This document shows positions 50,466-60,685 of a stretch of DNA of 64,000 bases, in pieces. The first letter of the stretch is position 1; every line of letters starts with the position of its first letter. The notes under the pieces are model-generated. The model did no database searches, had not been told where the DNA came from, and saw only the letters and a list, made by a program, of their open reading frames with translations. The stretch is from Methylobacterium sp. Leaf125 (GTDB lineage: Bacteria > Pseudomonadota > Alphaproteobacteria > Rhizobiales > Beijerinckiaceae): contig NZ_LMNU01000023.1 in NCBI RefSeq assembly GCF_001423085.1, positions 100 to 64,099 of the forward strand, written 5' to 3'. The position numbers were made by a program, and so were the translations under genes.

Positions 50466-50756
50466 TCAGCCAGCGTCGCTGGCGCCGGCACCCTGCAGAT
50501 GCGGGTCGCGAGTCGCGGCACGAACGGGGCTATCGGCAGCCGGCGTGTCCTGCAGGGCCCGCAGCGCAAGCGGATCGAGTCCACTATCCGCATTGGGGCC
50601 ATAGCCCTCAAGAGCTCTGCGCATTTTCGGCGTCCAGAACGCCACGATGTGCTTGTGGATCCCGGCCACAGCTTCCTCGTCTGGATAGGATCGGAAGAAA
50701 GTGGCGATCTGATTGGCCATGCGGACCAGCTTCTCGTCGGACGTCAGGGCGCTCAT
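50466..50756 (-). CDS. fdsD: NAD-linked formate dehydrogenase delta subunit
   Basis: A 96-residue small subunit found in soluble NAD-dependent formate dehydrogenases. The family pattern KLVRMANQIATFFRSYP then IHKHIVAFWTPKMRRAL is clear. It has no cofactor motif; the family is thought to help assembly or stability of the complex. It is the last gene of the fds operon, 41 bases after fdhD. Confidence 0.9.
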   Translation of the reverse strand: MSALTSDEKLVRMANQIATFFRSYPDEEAVAGIHKHIVAFWTPKMRRALEGYGPNADSGLDPLALRALQDTPAADSPVRAATRDPHLQGAGASDAG

Positions 50757-50797
50757 GAGTACGAAAACTCTGTCGAGGGAACGGGAGTCGTGTGACG

Positions 50798-51667
50798 CTA
50801 GGGCTGCGCGGGCAAGTCGAGGCGTTCACTGCCTGTGAAGACCGTCAGGGTGTCTGAGCGAGCGATGGCACAGAGCGTCATGCCATGCAGGCGCGCTCGG
50901 TCGATCGCCAGCGAAGTCGGGGCGGAGATTGCGACGAGTACCGTCGCGCCAAGGCTTGCCGCCTTCTCGACCATCTCGAAGGAGCAGCGGCTGGTGATAA
51001 CGACGAAGCCACCCGCGGGATCGGTGTGACGTCGGATCAGTGCGCCGATCAGCTTGTCGAGGCCGTTGTGGCGCCCGACATCTTCACGCAATGCCACCAA
51101 GTTACCGTCGAGATCGGCCCAAGCCGCAGCATGGACCGCCCGCGTCTCGGCGTTGAGCACTTGCGCGTCGCCCATGGCCATCAGCGCCCTCTGGATTGCC
51201 GCGACGGTAACCCGGCCCGCGCCATGCAGGGGCGCGTCGGCCCTCGGTAGCGACCCGAGATCGTCGATTCCGCAGACGCCGCAGCCGGTGCGCCCCGACA
51301 TGGCGCGCTTGCGCGCGAGGTGTTCCCGCAACCGTCCCGGTACCAAATCGACGAGAAGGCGCATTCCGCCCTCCGCCGCGTCAACCTCGACGTGAACCGA
51401 GCGGATCTCATCGGCGGCCGCGATGATTCCCTCCGTCAAGCTGAACCCGTAGGCAAAGTCTACGAGGTCCGCCGGCGTCGTCATCATCACGGCGTAAGGC
51501 ACCGTTCCGTAGACCAAATTGACCGGCATCTCGACAGCCAGCGGCCGGGTCCCGCTGCGGGGCTCCGGATCGTCGTAAGCGACGACCAGGGTCGGGACGC
51601 GCCGGGCGGTCTCGACCGCCACATCCCCTTCGTTCGCCATCAGGCTGGTCTGGTCACTCGGCCGCAT
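50798..51667 (-). CDS. fdhD: Formate dehydrogenase accessory sulfurtransferase FdhD
   Basis: Delivers sulfur to the molybdenum or tungsten cofactor of formate dehydrogenase; essential for its activity in other bacteria. The conserved CxxC is CGVC near residue 135, with the downstream segments ALREDVGRHNGLDKLIGA and SRCSFEMVEKAASLG. The start is uncertain: ATG 51667 overlaps the fdsA stop by 14 bases, and ATG 51640 lies just after it. In fds operons of related bacteria this gene is called fdsC. It probably also serves the Fdh4A-like enzyme. Confidence 0.93.
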   Translation of the reverse strand: MRPSDQTSLMANEGDVAVETARRVPTLVVAYDDPEPRSGTRPLAVEMPVNLVYGTVPYAVMMTTPADLVDFAYGFSLTEGIIAAADEIRSVHVEVDAAEGGMRLLVDLVPGRLREHLARKRAMSGRTGCGVCGIDDLGSLPRADAPLHGAGRVTVAAIQRALMAMGDAQVLNAETRAVHAAAWADLDGNLVALREDVGRHNGLDKLIGALIRRHTDPAGGFVVITSRCSFEMVEKAASLGATVLVAISAPTSLAIDRARLHGMTLCAIARSDTLTVFTGSERLDLPAQP

Positions 51668-54515
51668 TCAGCTGGGTCGCAATCCGGGTCAACGAAAAAT
51701 CCTCCTCGAAAAACCGCGCCTGCCAGTCGGAGGGACGATTCGTCCGCCGAACCTGCACCGCCGTGACCTTGTACTCGGGGCAGTTGGTTGCCCAGTCCGA
51801 GTAGTCGGTGGTGATCACGTTGGCCCCGGTCTTGGCGTGGTGGAAGGTGGTATACACCACGCCGGGCTGCATGCGCTCGGACACGATCGCCTTCAATGCG
51901 ATATCGCCGGAGCGACTTTCGAGCGCAACGAGGTCCCCGTCGACGATACCGCGTACTTCCGCATCGAAGGGGTGGATCTCCAGCACGTCTTCCTCGTGCC
52001 AGCGCGAGTTCTCCGTTCGACGAGTCTGTGCGCCGACATTGTACTGCGAAAGGATGCGGCCGGTGGTGAGGATAAGCGGGAAGCGCGGGCCGGTGCGCTC
52101 CTCTGTAGGCACGTACTCGGTGATCATGAACTTGCCGAGCCCGCGCACGAAGCGGTCCACGTGCATCATCGGCGTGCCGGTCGGGGCAGCCTCGTTGCAG
52201 GGCCACTGGATCGAACCGAGCTCGTCGAGCTTGGCGAAGCTGACGCCGGAGAAACTCGGCGTCAGGGACGCAATCTCATCCATAATTTCGCTGGGGTGGC
52301 TGTAGCTCATCGGATAGCCGAGAGCGTTGGAGAGCAGCATGGTGCCCTCCCAGTCCCCGACGCCGGAGAGCGGCGGCATCACCTTGCGCACGCGGGAGAT
52401 GCGGCGCTCGGCGTTTGTGAAGGTGCCGTCCTTTTCCAGGAACGAGACGCCCGGCAGGAAGACGTGGGCATATTTGGCCGTCTCGTTGAGGAAGATGTCC
52501 TGAATGACGATGCATTCCATCGCCATCAGGCCAGCGGTGACGTGATGCGTGTCGGGATCCGACTGGGCGATGTCCTCACCTTGAATGTACATGCCCTTGA
52601 AGGCGCCATCGACGGCCTCGTCGAGCATGTTGGTGATGCGCAGACCCGGGTGCTGGTCGAGCGACACCCCCCATAGGGCCTCGAAGGTCTCACGGGTGGC
52701 ATCGTCCGAGACGTGGCGATAACCCGGCAGTTCGTGCGGGAACGAGCCCATGTCGCAGGAGCCCTGCACGTTGTTCTGGCCGCGCAGTGGATTCACGCCG
52801 GCGCCGAGCATGCCGATGTTGCCCGTGGCCATGGCGATGTTCGCCATGCCCATCACCATGGTCGAGCCCTGACTGTGTTCGGTGACGCCGAGGCCGTAGT
52901 AGATACCGGCGGCTCCGCCCTTCGCATAGAGGCGGGCGGCGGCACGCAGTTCGACCGGGTCGATGCCCGTATACGCCGCCTGCGCCTCCGGCGAATGGCG
53001 TGCGTCAGCAACGAAGCGGGCCCAGGCTTCGAAGTCGCCGAGGTCGCAGCGTTCGCGAACATAAGCCTCGTCGACCAGGCCTTCCGTGACGATGACATGC
53101 GCCATCGAATTGATGAAGGCGACGTTCGAACCGGGCTTGAGTGGCAAGTGAAAGTCCGCCTTGATGTGGGGCGACTTCACGAGATCGATCTTACGCGGAT
53201 CGGCGACGATCAGCTTGGCCCCTTCGCGCAGCCGCTTTTTCATCCGGGATGCGAAGACGGGATGACCGTCGGTCGGATTCGCACCGATGACCAGGATCAC
53301 GTCGGAATGCGCCACGGAGGCGAAGTCCTGCGTTCCGGCCGAAGTGCCGAGTGTCGACATCAGCCCATAGCCGGTAGGGGAATGGCAGACGCGGGCGCAG
53401 GTATCGACGTTGTTGTTGCCGAAGGCGGCGCGTACGAGCTTCTGGACGAGGTAGGCCTCCTCGTTGGTGCAGCGGGATGAGGTGATACCGCCGACCGAGT
53501 CCTTTCCGTACTTCGCCTGTATGCGCTTGAACTCGGAGGCGGCGCGATCGATCGCCTCGTCCCAGGTCACCTCGCGCCATGGATCGGTGATCTTCTCACG
53601 GATCATCGGCTTGGTAATTCGGTCCTTGTGCGTGGCGTAGCCGTAGGCGAACCGGCCCTTCACGCAGGAGTGTCCCTCGTTCGCCTTACCGCCCTTGTAC
53701 GGCACCATGCGGACGATGCGGGTGCCTTGCATCTCGGCCTTGAAAGAGCAGCCAACGCCGCAATAGGCGCAGGTGGTGATCTCGGAATGGTCCGGCTGGC
53801 CGTGCTCGATGATCGACTTCTCCTGCAGGGTCGCGGTCGGGCAAGCCTGAACGCAGGCGCCGCACGACACGCACTCGGAGTTGAAGAAGTCGGTCGGTCC
53901 GGCTGCCACGCGACTGTCGAAGCCGCGACCGGAGATGGTGAGGGCGAACGTGCCCTGCGTCTCCTCGCAGGCGCGAACGCAGCGATTGCAGACGATGCAC
54001 TTCGACGGATCGTAGGTGAAGTACGGGTTCGACGCATCCTTGGGTAGGTACTGCTCGGAGGTCGGCTTCACGTGGTTGGCCCCGTCATAGCCATAGCGCA
54101 CATCGCGGAGACCCACAGCACCCGCCATGTCCTGCAACTCACAGTCGCCGTTGGCGGCGCAGGTCAGGCAATCGAGGGGGTGGTCGGAGATGTAGAGCTC
54201 CATCACGCCCTTGCGGAGCTTCGCGAGCTTATCGGTCTGGGTCGAGACCACCATGCCGTTCTCGGCCGGCGTGGTGCAGGAGGCGGGCGTGCCGCGCCGT
54301 CCCTCGATCTCCACGAGGCAGAGGCGGCAAGAGCCGAAGGCCTCGAGGGAATCGGTGGCGCAGAGCTTGGGGATCTGCGTGCCCGCATGCATCGCGGCCG
54401 CCATTACCGACGTGCCCGCTGGCACTGTCACGCTCATGCCGTCGATCGTCAGCGTCACGGTCTGGTCCGAGATGCGGATCGGGGTGCCGTAATCGATCTC
54501 TTTGATGAGGGCCAT
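51654..54515 (-). CDS. fdsA: NAD-dependent formate dehydrogenase alpha subunit
   Basis: Catalytic subunit, 953 residues, that oxidises formate to CO2 at a bis-MGD molybdenum or tungsten centre. The N-terminal ~240 residues hold a 2Fe-2S ferredoxin domain (CRLCLVEIEG), an NuoG-like Cys/His region (HPLDCLTCAANGDCELQ) and two 4Fe-4S motifs (CIVCNRC, CVSCGAC). A further 4Fe-4S site (CAYCGVGC) opens the catalytic domain. The metal ligand is Cys377 with His378 in CARVCHSPTG, corresponding to Sec140-His141 of E. coli FdhF; Cys replaces Sec. ATG 54515 has a strong AAGGAGG eight bases away. Mo and W forms cannot be told apart by sequence here. Confidence 0.95.
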   Translation of the reverse strand: MALIKEIDYGTPIRISDQTVTLTIDGMSVTVPAGTSVMAAAMHAGTQIPKLCATDSLEAFGSCRLCLVEIEGRRGTPASCTTPAENGMVVSTQTDKLAKLRKGVMELYISDHPLDCLTCAANGDCELQDMAGAVGLRDVRYGYDGANHVKPTSEQYLPKDASNPYFTYDPSKCIVCNRCVRACEETQGTFALTISGRGFDSRVAAGPTDFFNSECVSCGACVQACPTATLQEKSIIEHGQPDHSEITTCAYCGVGCSFKAEMQGTRIVRMVPYKGGKANEGHSCVKGRFAYGYATHKDRITKPMIREKITDPWREVTWDEAIDRAASEFKRIQAKYGKDSVGGITSSRCTNEEAYLVQKLVRAAFGNNNVDTCARVCHSPTGYGLMSTLGTSAGTQDFASVAHSDVILVIGANPTDGHPVFASRMKKRLREGAKLIVADPRKIDLVKSPHIKADFHLPLKPGSNVAFINSMAHVIVTEGLVDEAYVRERCDLGDFEAWARFVADARHSPEAQAAYTGIDPVELRAAARLYAKGGAAGIYYGLGVTEHSQGSTMVMGMANIAMATGNIGMLGAGVNPLRGQNNVQGSCDMGSFPHELPGYRHVSDDATRETFEALWGVSLDQHPGLRITNMLDEAVDGAFKGMYIQGEDIAQSDPDTHHVTAGLMAMECIVIQDIFLNETAKYAHVFLPGVSFLEKDGTFTNAERRISRVRKVMPPLSGVGDWEGTMLLSNALGYPMSYSHPSEIMDEIASLTPSFSGVSFAKLDELGSIQWPCNEAAPTGTPMMHVDRFVRGLGKFMITEYVPTEERTGPRFPLILTTGRILSQYNVGAQTRRTENSRWHEEDVLEIHPFDAEVRGIVDGDLVALESRSGDIALKAIVSERMQPGVVYTTFHHAKTGANVITTDYSDWATNCPEYKVTAVQVRRTNRPSDWQARFFEEDFSLTRIATQLNAAE

Positions 54516-54528
54516 GGATCGCGCCTCC

Positions 54529-56088
54529 TTACTCAGCCGCGACGGACATCGGCCCGCGCTGCTGGAAATCCTCAGGAAAATGGGTGATCGCACTCATGAC
54601 GGGCATCGGCGTCAGGCCGCCCATGGCGCAGAGAGAACCGTCGGTCATCACCTCGCAGAGGTCGGCGACGACGGCGAGGTTCTCGCTCGGCCGTATGCCG
54701 GCGATGACCTTGTCCATGGTCTCGACGCCGCGGGTCGCGCCGATGCGGCAGGGCGTGCACTTGCCGCAGGATTCCACCGCGCAGAACTCGAACGCGAACC
54801 GCGCCTGCTTTGCCATGTCGACAGTGTCGTCGAAGACAACGATCCCGCCGTGGCCGACGAGGCCCTTGTTGGCCGCCATCGCTTCGTAATCGAGAGGCGT
54901 ATCGAGGAGGTGGTCCGGGAAGTACGCACCGAGGGGTCCCCCCACTTGAACCGCACGGATGGGACGACCACTTCGTGTGCCGCCACCGAAATCCTCGATG
55001 ATCTCGCGCAACGTGATGCCGAAGGCGTACTCGATCAGGCCGCCGTGCTTGACGTTGCCGGCCAGCTGGATCGCGAGGGTCCCGAGCGATCGGCCCATGC
55101 CGTACTCGGCATAAGCCTCCGCGCCGTGTTGCAGGATGTAGGGTACCGCCGTGAAGGTCATCACGTTGTTCACGAGCGTCGGCTGGCCGAGGAAGCCCTT
55201 CAGCGCTGGGATCGGCGGCTTGGCACGTACGATGCCGCGGCGGCCCTCCAGACTCTCCAGAAGGGACGTCTCCTCACCACAGATGTAGGCACCGGCCCCG
55301 AGGCGAACCTCCAGATGGAAGGCCTTGCCGGAGTTCATCACGTTATCGCCGAGGAGCCCGGCCTTGATACCGTTCGCGATCGCTTCCTTGAGGGTCGAGA
55401 ACGCCTGCGGATACTCCGAGCGCAGGTAGATGTAGCCACGCGTAGCACCGGTCGCGAAGCCCGCGATGGTCATGCCCTCGATGAGATTGAAGGGGTCGCC
55501 CTCCATCATCATGCGATCGGCAAAGGTGCCGGAATCGCCCTCGTCGGCGTTGCAGACCACGTATTTCTGCTCAGCCTGGGCGAGCATCACAGTGTTCCAC
55601 TTGATCCCGGCGGGGAAGCCTGCGCCACCCCGGCCGCGAAGGCCGGACTCGCGCACTTCCGCGACGATGCCGGCAGCGTCGAGCTTAAGGGCGGCTTCCA
55701 GGCCCCGGTAGCCGCCATGCGCCCGGTAATCCTCCACCGAGACCGGATCCACCACGCCGCAGCGCTGGAAGGTGAGCCGATGCTGACGCGCCAGATAGGG
55801 GATTTCCTCCGGCCGCCCGAGCCGGAGAGGGTGCAAACCACCCTCGACGAGGCCCGCATCAAGCAGACTGTCGATATCGGCTGGCGTCACCGGCCCGTAA
55901 GCGATACGGCCCTCCGCCGTCGCGACCTCGATCATCGGCTCAAGCCATAGGAGGCCTCGGGAGCCAGTGCGAACGATGGTGACATCGAGGCCGCGGCGCT
56001 CGGCGCCGGCGAACAGCGCGCGGGCGACGCGGTTGGCACCGAGCCCCAGCGCCACGGCGTCGCGCGGAACGGTGATCGTGATGCTCAC
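54529..56088 (-). CDS. fdsB: NAD-dependent formate dehydrogenase beta subunit
   Basis: A 519-residue NuoF-like subunit that transfers electrons from FdsA to NAD+. After an N-terminal thioredoxin-like part come the FMN/NADH segments GLRGRGGAGFPAGIKW and GAYICGEETSLLESLEG, and the 4Fe-4S motif ESCGKCTPCRIGATRG. GTG 56088 overlaps the fdsG stop (GTGA); a longer frame upstream has no resemblance. The gene order G-B-A-fdhD-D is that of soluble fds operons and of fdh2 in Methylobacterium. Confidence 0.95.
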   Translation of the reverse strand: MSITITVPRDAVALGLGANRVARALFAGAERRGLDVTIVRTGSRGLLWLEPMIEVATAEGRIAYGPVTPADIDSLLDAGLVEGGLHPLRLGRPEEIPYLARQHRLTFQRCGVVDPVSVEDYRAHGGYRGLEAALKLDAAGIVAEVRESGLRGRGGAGFPAGIKWNTVMLAQAEQKYVVCNADEGDSGTFADRMMMEGDPFNLIEGMTIAGFATGATRGYIYLRSEYPQAFSTLKEAIANGIKAGLLGDNVMNSGKAFHLEVRLGAGAYICGEETSLLESLEGRRGIVRAKPPIPALKGFLGQPTLVNNVMTFTAVPYILQHGAEAYAEYGMGRSLGTLAIQLAGNVKHGGLIEYAFGITLREIIEDFGGGTRSGRPIRAVQVGGPLGAYFPDHLLDTPLDYEAMAANKGLVGHGGIVVFDDTVDMAKQARFAFEFCAVESCGKCTPCRIGATRGVETMDKVIAGIRPSENLAVVADLCEVMTDGSLCAMGGLTPMPVMSAITHFPEDFQQRGPMSVAAE

Positions 56089-56558
56089 GACTTCATCTCC
56101 GTCAGGGTGGCTTCGAGGGAATCGGCGGTGAGCCGGGCCAAAGGCTCGTCGTTCACCAGGGCTCCGGGCCCATTGGCGCAGAGACCGAGGCAGTAGACGG
56201 GCTCCACCGTGACCTGACCGTCGGCCGTGGTTCCGTGCCAGTCGACCCCAAGACGTGACAGGATCTGGGCATGCAGAGCGTCCGAGCCCATGGCTTGGCA
56301 CGCTTCGGCCCGACAGAGCTTAACTTGGTGGCGCCCGGCCGGTGCGCGACGAAAGTCGTGATAGAAGGTGATGCAGCCAAGCACCTCCGCGCGCGACAGG
56401 TTCAGTGCGTCGGCGATAAGCGGCACCGCGCCTTCATCGACGTAACCGAAGGTCCCCTGCAACGCATGGAGGATCGGAAGTGCCGCCCCTTCGAGGTGGA
56501 CGTGTTCGGCGATGATCCCGGCGGCACGCGGCTCGCTCCAGGGCTCGTTCGGCACCAT
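56085..56558 (-). CDS. fdsG: NAD-dependent formate dehydrogenase gamma subunit
   Basis: A 157-residue NuoE-like subunit with a 2Fe-2S cluster. The four Cys ligands lie in CRAEAC and CLGLC. The N-terminal helical part (LPILHALQGTFGYVDEGAVP) is typical. ATG 56558 is preceded by TAGGA; the frame continues 17 codons upstream without resemblance. It is the first gene of the operon, and its promoter must lie in the 167 bases before the LysR gene end. Confidence 0.94.
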   Translation of the reverse strand: MVPNEPWSEPRAAGIIAEHVHLEGAALPILHALQGTFGYVDEGAVPLIADALNLSRAEVLGCITFYHDFRRAPAGRHQVKLCRAEACQAMGSDALHAQILSRLGVDWHGTTADGQVTVEPVYCLGLCANGPGALVNDEPLARLTADSLEATLTEMKS

Positions 56559-56725
56559 TGTTCCTACCCGGACTGAGATTGTTCGCATTCCAGGGTGGTA
56601 TATCGCCAACCCACGATCAATCGCGCTGATCCGTGAAGCGACAACGGTTTTTTGTCAGCGAACGATGTTGCGACGCGAAAAGCGACGGTAAACAGGGGCC
56701 GATTCAATGCGTTCTCGAGGGCTTT

Positions 56726-57634
56726 TTACAAGGCGTCGATCATTTCAGTGATCGACGCGGCAACGTTCCGCGCCTCGACGATCAGCGCAGCACAAAGGGG
56801 CGTCATCGGTTCGCGTTCCGGCACCACGAGGCCGACAACGTGGCTGAGATCCGGATCGACGATTGGCACGGCTCTCACGCGGTCACTCAAACGGAAGGTG
56901 TCGGCGAGTACCGCCGGCATGATGCTCGCCCATTTGGCGGTACGAACGTGAGTCAGCAGAACAATCATCGAGTTGGACTCGAGCAGCGGGGCGACCGCCG
57001 TTCCTGCATTCAGCAGTTGCCGATCGATGATCCGCCGGTTCTGCATATCAGGGGTCAGCAGACACAGAGGCAGGCTCGCGACCTCATCCCATGTGACTGT
57101 TTCCCGTTCGCCGAACACCCCGTCGATCGCGGTCAGGAGGCGATAGCGCTCTCGATAGAGTGAGACAGCTGTCAGCCGACCGAGGGGCTCATTCTCAAGA
57201 TACGTGATCCCGGCGTCGATCTCGAGATCGGCGATCAGGCGCCCAATTTCTCCAGAGGTGGTGGAGTGGACAGAAAAGCGGACGTTCGGGTGGCGCGCTC
57301 GAAACGGCGTCGTGAGCGCGGCGACGATCGGGGTCGCAGTCGGGATTGCCGCGAGGCGCAACGTTCCCGCGAGCCCGCGCCTTAGACTCGCAACTTCCTC
57401 GCGCATCGCCCTCGCATCACCAACGATGCGCCGAGCCCACTCAAGGACGCGCTCACCCTCCGGAGTGAATCCCTGAAAACGCGAACCCCGTTGCACGAGA
57501 AGCACACCGAGCCGTTCTTCCAACTGCTTCACGCCGGCCGAGAGGGTCTGCTGCGAGACATTACAGACCTGGGCTGCCCTGCCGAAGTGATGCTCACGCG
57601 CGAGAGCGAGGATAAATTCGAGTCGATCGATCAC
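56726..57634 (-). CDS. LysR family regulator, probable regulator of fds
   Basis: A 302-residue regulator. The N-terminal helix-turn-helix spans ALAREHHFGRAAQVCNVSQQ then TLSAGVKQLEERLG. The C-terminal effector domain follows (RLAAIPTATPIVAAL, FSVHSTTSGEIGRLIADLEI). GTG 57634 is chosen because it gives the usual LysR start (IDRLEFILALA) and has GAAGGGG eight bases away; ATG 57679 would add 15 residues. It lies directly upstream of fdsG on the same strand, unlike the common divergent arrangement. Control of the fds operon is inferred from adjacency. Confidence 0.88.
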   Translation of the reverse strand: MIDRLEFILALAREHHFGRAAQVCNVSQQTLSAGVKQLEERLGVLLVQRGSRFQGFTPEGERVLEWARRIVGDARAMREEVASLRRGLAGTLRLAAIPTATPIVAALTTPFRARHPNVRFSVHSTTSGEIGRLIADLEIDAGITYLENEPLGRLTAVSLYRERYRLLTAIDGVFGERETVTWDEVASLPLCLLTPDMQNRRIIDRQLLNAGTAVAPLLESNSMIVLLTHVRTAKWASIMPAVLADTFRLSDRVRAVPIVDPDLSHVVGLVVPEREPMTPLCAALIVEARNVAASITEMIDAL

Positions 57635-57947
57635 GGACGGCCCCTTCGCAAGCCTTGGAGCCAGGCTACGCCTCCTCATCTGGGATGAAGAATTCCCAGG
57701 GACGCGTCGCCTATCCTGCGACATTTCGATAGACCGTCAACGGCCTGAGTCGAGACCTTCAACCCGCATGATGCGACGCTGTTGCGGTTGCGCGCTTCAC
57801 GCCCTTGTGGTCTGACACGCCAATCGGCCAGACGTGGGTCATTCCCTCGAAAGGCCCGCGATCCGCGAAATGCACTTGCGATTTAGAACAAACCCAGCAA
57901 GACGCGCGGCATCGACGATCACAATCACGGGGAGCCACGAGAGGCAC
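57635..57947. promoter_or_regulatory. Divergent gap between LysR gene and coxB
   Basis: 313 bases with no supported gene. It must hold the promoter of the cytochrome oxidase operon on the right and of the LysR gene on the left. I see no strong inverted repeat or clear promoter boxes. Confidence 0.5.
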
Positions 57948-58787
57948 ATGCGGACGACGCAGGCGCAACACCGGTCATCATGGGGGCTTGCCGCGCTCGG
58001 CGCGTTCCTCGTTTCTTCCTCATCCGCGCTCGCGGCCGGCATCGGCCAGCCCGTTCCGTGGCAGATGGATCGCCAGGTCGCGGTCACCGAGAACGCCCGG
58101 GACATTCATTCGTTCGAACACGGCATGCACTGGCTGTCGTTCGGTATCTCGCTGTTCGTGCTCGGCTTGATTCTCTATTGCGTCTTCCGGTTCAGCGAGA
58201 AGGCGAACCCGACGCCTTCGAAGACCACGCACAACACCATGATCGAAGTGGCCTGGACCATCGTCCCGGTGCTGATCCTGGTCGCCGTCGCGATCCCGTC
58301 GTTCCGCCTCCTGCGCACGCAGCTCTCCGACCCCAAGGCCGACGTCTTGGTGAAGGTCATCGGTCACGCGTGGTACTGGTCCTACGAGTACCCGGCTGTG
58401 GAGAACGGCGGCGGCTTCACCTTCGATGCCAACCTCGACGAGGACAAGCAGCCGAAGCTGTTGGGTACCGACAACGACATGGTCGTGCCGGTGAATAAGA
58501 TCGTTAAGATTCAGGTCACTGCCGCCGACGTCATGCACTCCTGGGCGATGCCGTCCTTCGGATTCAAAATCGACGCCGTTCCGGGCCGCCTGAACCAGTT
58601 CTGGTTCAAGGCGGAACGCGAAGGCACCTACCATGGCCAGTGCTCCGAGCTTTGCGGCGCGCGTCACGCCTACATGCCGATCACGGTTCAGGTCGTGAGC
58701 GAAGAGGCTTACGCCAAGTGGCTGGCCGAAGGTAAGACCAAGTTCGCCCGCATCGACGACCCGTCGAAGTTCGCCGACGCCCGCTAA
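57948..58787 (+). CDS. coxB: Cytochrome c oxidase subunit II
   Basis: A 279-residue membrane-anchored subunit that accepts electrons from cytochrome c through the CuA centre. A signal-like N-terminus is followed by two membrane helices (LSFGISLFVLGLILYCVF and IEVAWTIVPVLILVAVAI) and the periplasmic cupredoxin domain. CuA ligands are His197 (MHSW) and Cys232, Cys236, His240 and Met243 in CSELCGARHAYM. The aromatic patch GHAWYWSYEYP for electron entry is present. ATG 57948 follows GAGAGG; earlier frame sequence is unrelated. First gene of the oxidase operon. Confidence 0.95.
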   Translation: MRTTQAQHRSSWGLAALGAFLVSSSSALAAGIGQPVPWQMDRQVAVTENARDIHSFEHGMHWLSFGISLFVLGLILYCVFRFSEKANPTPSKTTHNTMIEVAWTIVPVLILVAVAIPSFRLLRTQLSDPKADVLVKVIGHAWYWSYEYPAVENGGGFTFDANLDEDKQPKLLGTDNDMVVPVNKIVKIQVTAADVMHSWAMPSFGFKIDAVPGRLNQFWFKAEREGTYHGQCSELCGARHAYMPITVQVVSEEAYAKWLAEGKTKFARIDDPSKFADAR

Positions 58788-58876
58788 GGGCGCGGATTTC
58801 GGACCCGGGCCCTTGAGCGGCGCCCGGCTCCACCCATCGAGATGATCACGAGAAACCTGGACTAAGGTCTGCATCC

Positions 58877-60508
58877 ATGGCGAACGCCGCTGCACATACG
58901 GGGCACCACGACGCCCACGACCACCACATGCCGTCCTTCTTCTCCCGCTGGTTCCTGTCGACGAACCACAAGGATATCGGCACTCTCTACCTATTGTTCG
59001 CATTCTGCGCGGGCATCATGGGCGCGTTCCTCTCCTTCGGTATCCGCATGGAGATGGAAGAGCCCGGGCTCCAGTATTTCGCCAATCCCGGCACTTACAA
59101 CGTGTTCGTGACCGGCCACGGTCTCATCATGGTGTTCTTCATGGTGATGCCTGCCTTGATCGGCGGCTTTGGCAACTGGTTCGTGCCCCTCATGATCGGC
59201 GCGCCCGACATGGCGTTCCCGCGCATGAACAACGTCTCGTTCTGGCTGACGGTCGCGGGCTTCCTGAGCCTCGTCTGCTCGCTCTTCGTCGAGGGCGCTC
59301 CTGGCTCCTCAGGTGCTGGTACCGGCTGGACCGTGTACCCGCCCCTGTCGAGCGCCGGCCACCCGGGTCCGGCGGTCGATTTCGCGATCTTTGCCCTCCA
59401 CCTCTCCGGCGCCGGCTCGATCCTGGGTGCGATCAACTTCATCACCACCATCCTGAACATGCGCGCGCCGGGCATGACCCTGCATAAGATGCCGTTGTTC
59501 GCCTGGTCGATGCTGGTAACCGCTTTCCTCCTGCTGCTGTCGCTTCCGGTGCTCGCCGGCGCGATCACGATGCTTCTCACCGATCGTAACTTCGGCACGA
59601 CGTTCTTCGACCCGGCCGGCGGTGGTGATCCGGTCCTCTACCAGCACCTGTTCTGGTTCTTCGGCCACCCCGAAGTGTACATCATGATCCTGCCGGCCTT
59701 CGGCATCGTCTCGCACATCATCTCGACCTTCTCGCGCAAGCCGGTCTTCGGCTACCTCGCCATGGCCTACGCCATGGTCGCGATCGGCGTCGTCGGCTTC
59801 GTCGTGTGGGCGCACCACATGTACACGGTCGGCCTGTCCCTCCAGACGCAGTCCTACTTCGTCTTCGCAACGATGGTCATCGCCGTGCCCACCGGCGTGA
59901 AGATCTTCTCGTGGATCGCGACGATGTGGGGTGGTTCGATCCGCTTCACCGCTGCCATGCACTGGGCGGTCGGCTTCATCTTCCTGTTCACGGTCGGCGG
60001 CGTCACCGGCGTCGTCCTCGCAAACTCGGCGGTCGATAAGTACCTTCACGACACCTACTACGTCGTGGCGCACTTCCACTACGTCCTGTCGCTCGGTGCA
60101 GTGTTCATCATCTTCGCCGGTGTCTACTACTGGTTCCCGAAGATGACCGGTCACATCATCCCCGAGTGGGCCGGCAAGCTGCACTTCTGGCTCGCCTTCA
60201 TCGGCGCGAACGTCCTGTTCTTCCCGATGCACTTCCTCGGCTTGGCCGGCATGCCGCGCCGCTACGCCGACTACCCGGAAGCCTTCGCCGGCTGGCACAA
60301 GGTTTCTACCTGGGGCGGACACATCTTCGCCCTCGGCATGGTGGTGTTCTTCATCGGTGTCGTTCTGGCCTTCCGTTCGAGCAAGCGCGCCGCCGACAAT
60401 CCGTGGGGTGAGGGTGCGACCACCCTGGAGTGGACCCTGTCCTCTCCGCCGCCCTTCCACCAGTTCGAGACCCTGCCCCGGATCGTCGAAGAGCCGGGTC
60501 ACCACTGA
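58877..60508 (+). CDS. ctaD: Cytochrome c oxidase subunit I (aa3 type)
   Basis: Catalytic subunit of 543 residues with about 12 membrane helices. It reduces O2 to water at the heme a3-CuB site and pumps protons. Heme a ligand His81 lies in TGHGLIM. His264 and Tyr268 (GHPEVY) form the CuB ligand and cross-linked tyrosine, and HHMY adds two further CuB ligands. The HFHY pair binds hemes a3 and a. The Glu of the D-channel and a Lys-channel region ([20 protein letters not shown]) are present, so it is a conventional A-type pump. It has a His-rich N-terminal tail ([11 protein letters not shown]). Confidence 0.97.
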   Translation: MANAAAHTGHHDAHDHHMPSFFSRWFLSTNHKDIGTLYLLFAFCAGIMGAFLSFGIRMEMEEPGLQYFANPGTYNVFVTGHGLIMVFFMVMPALIGGFGNWFVPLMIGAPDMAFPRMNNVSFWLTVAGFLSLVCSLFVEGAPGSSGAGTGWTVYPPLSSAGHPGPAVDFAIFALHLSGAGSILGAINFITTILNMRAPGMTLHKMPLFAWSMLVTAFLLLLSLPVLAGAITMLLTDRNFGTTFFDPAGGGDPVLYQHLFWFFGHPEVYIMILPAFGIVSHIISTFSRKPVFGYLAMAYAMVAIGVVGFVVWAHHMYTVGLSLQTQSYFVFATMVIAVPTGVKIFSWIATMWGGSIRFTAAMHWAVGFIFLFTVGGVTGVVLANSAVDKYLHDTYYVVAHFHYVLSLGAVFIIFAGVYYWFPKMTGHIIPEWAGKLHFWLAFIGANVLFFPMHFLGLAGMPRRYADYPEAFAGWHKVSTWGGHIFALGMVVFFIGVVLAFRSSKRAADNPWGEGATTLEWTLSSPPPFHQFETLPRIVEEPGHH

Positions 60509-60531
60509 ACACGTTACCAGCTTCGAGGATT

Positions 60532-60560
60532 GCGAGGACCGCGCGAGCGGTCCTCGCTCT
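60532..60560 (+). terminator. Strong hairpin after ctaD
   Basis: GCGAGGACCGC and GCGGTCCTCGC pair perfectly over 11 bases around a GCGA tetraloop, followed by TCTTTCC. It lies between ctaD and ctaB and may partly end transcription or protect the upstream mRNA, giving more CtaD and CoxB than assembly factors. Confidence 0.7.
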
Positions 60561-60685
60561 TTCCCGGAGGCCCCGGTCAAGCTTCGGGAGTTCGCTCCTC
60601 GAGTGTGCTGAGGTCTCCCGCAAAGGGCGGCGCCACGCGGCGCGATCTGAAGCCCCACCAAACACGAAAACCGTATCGGGACCCC

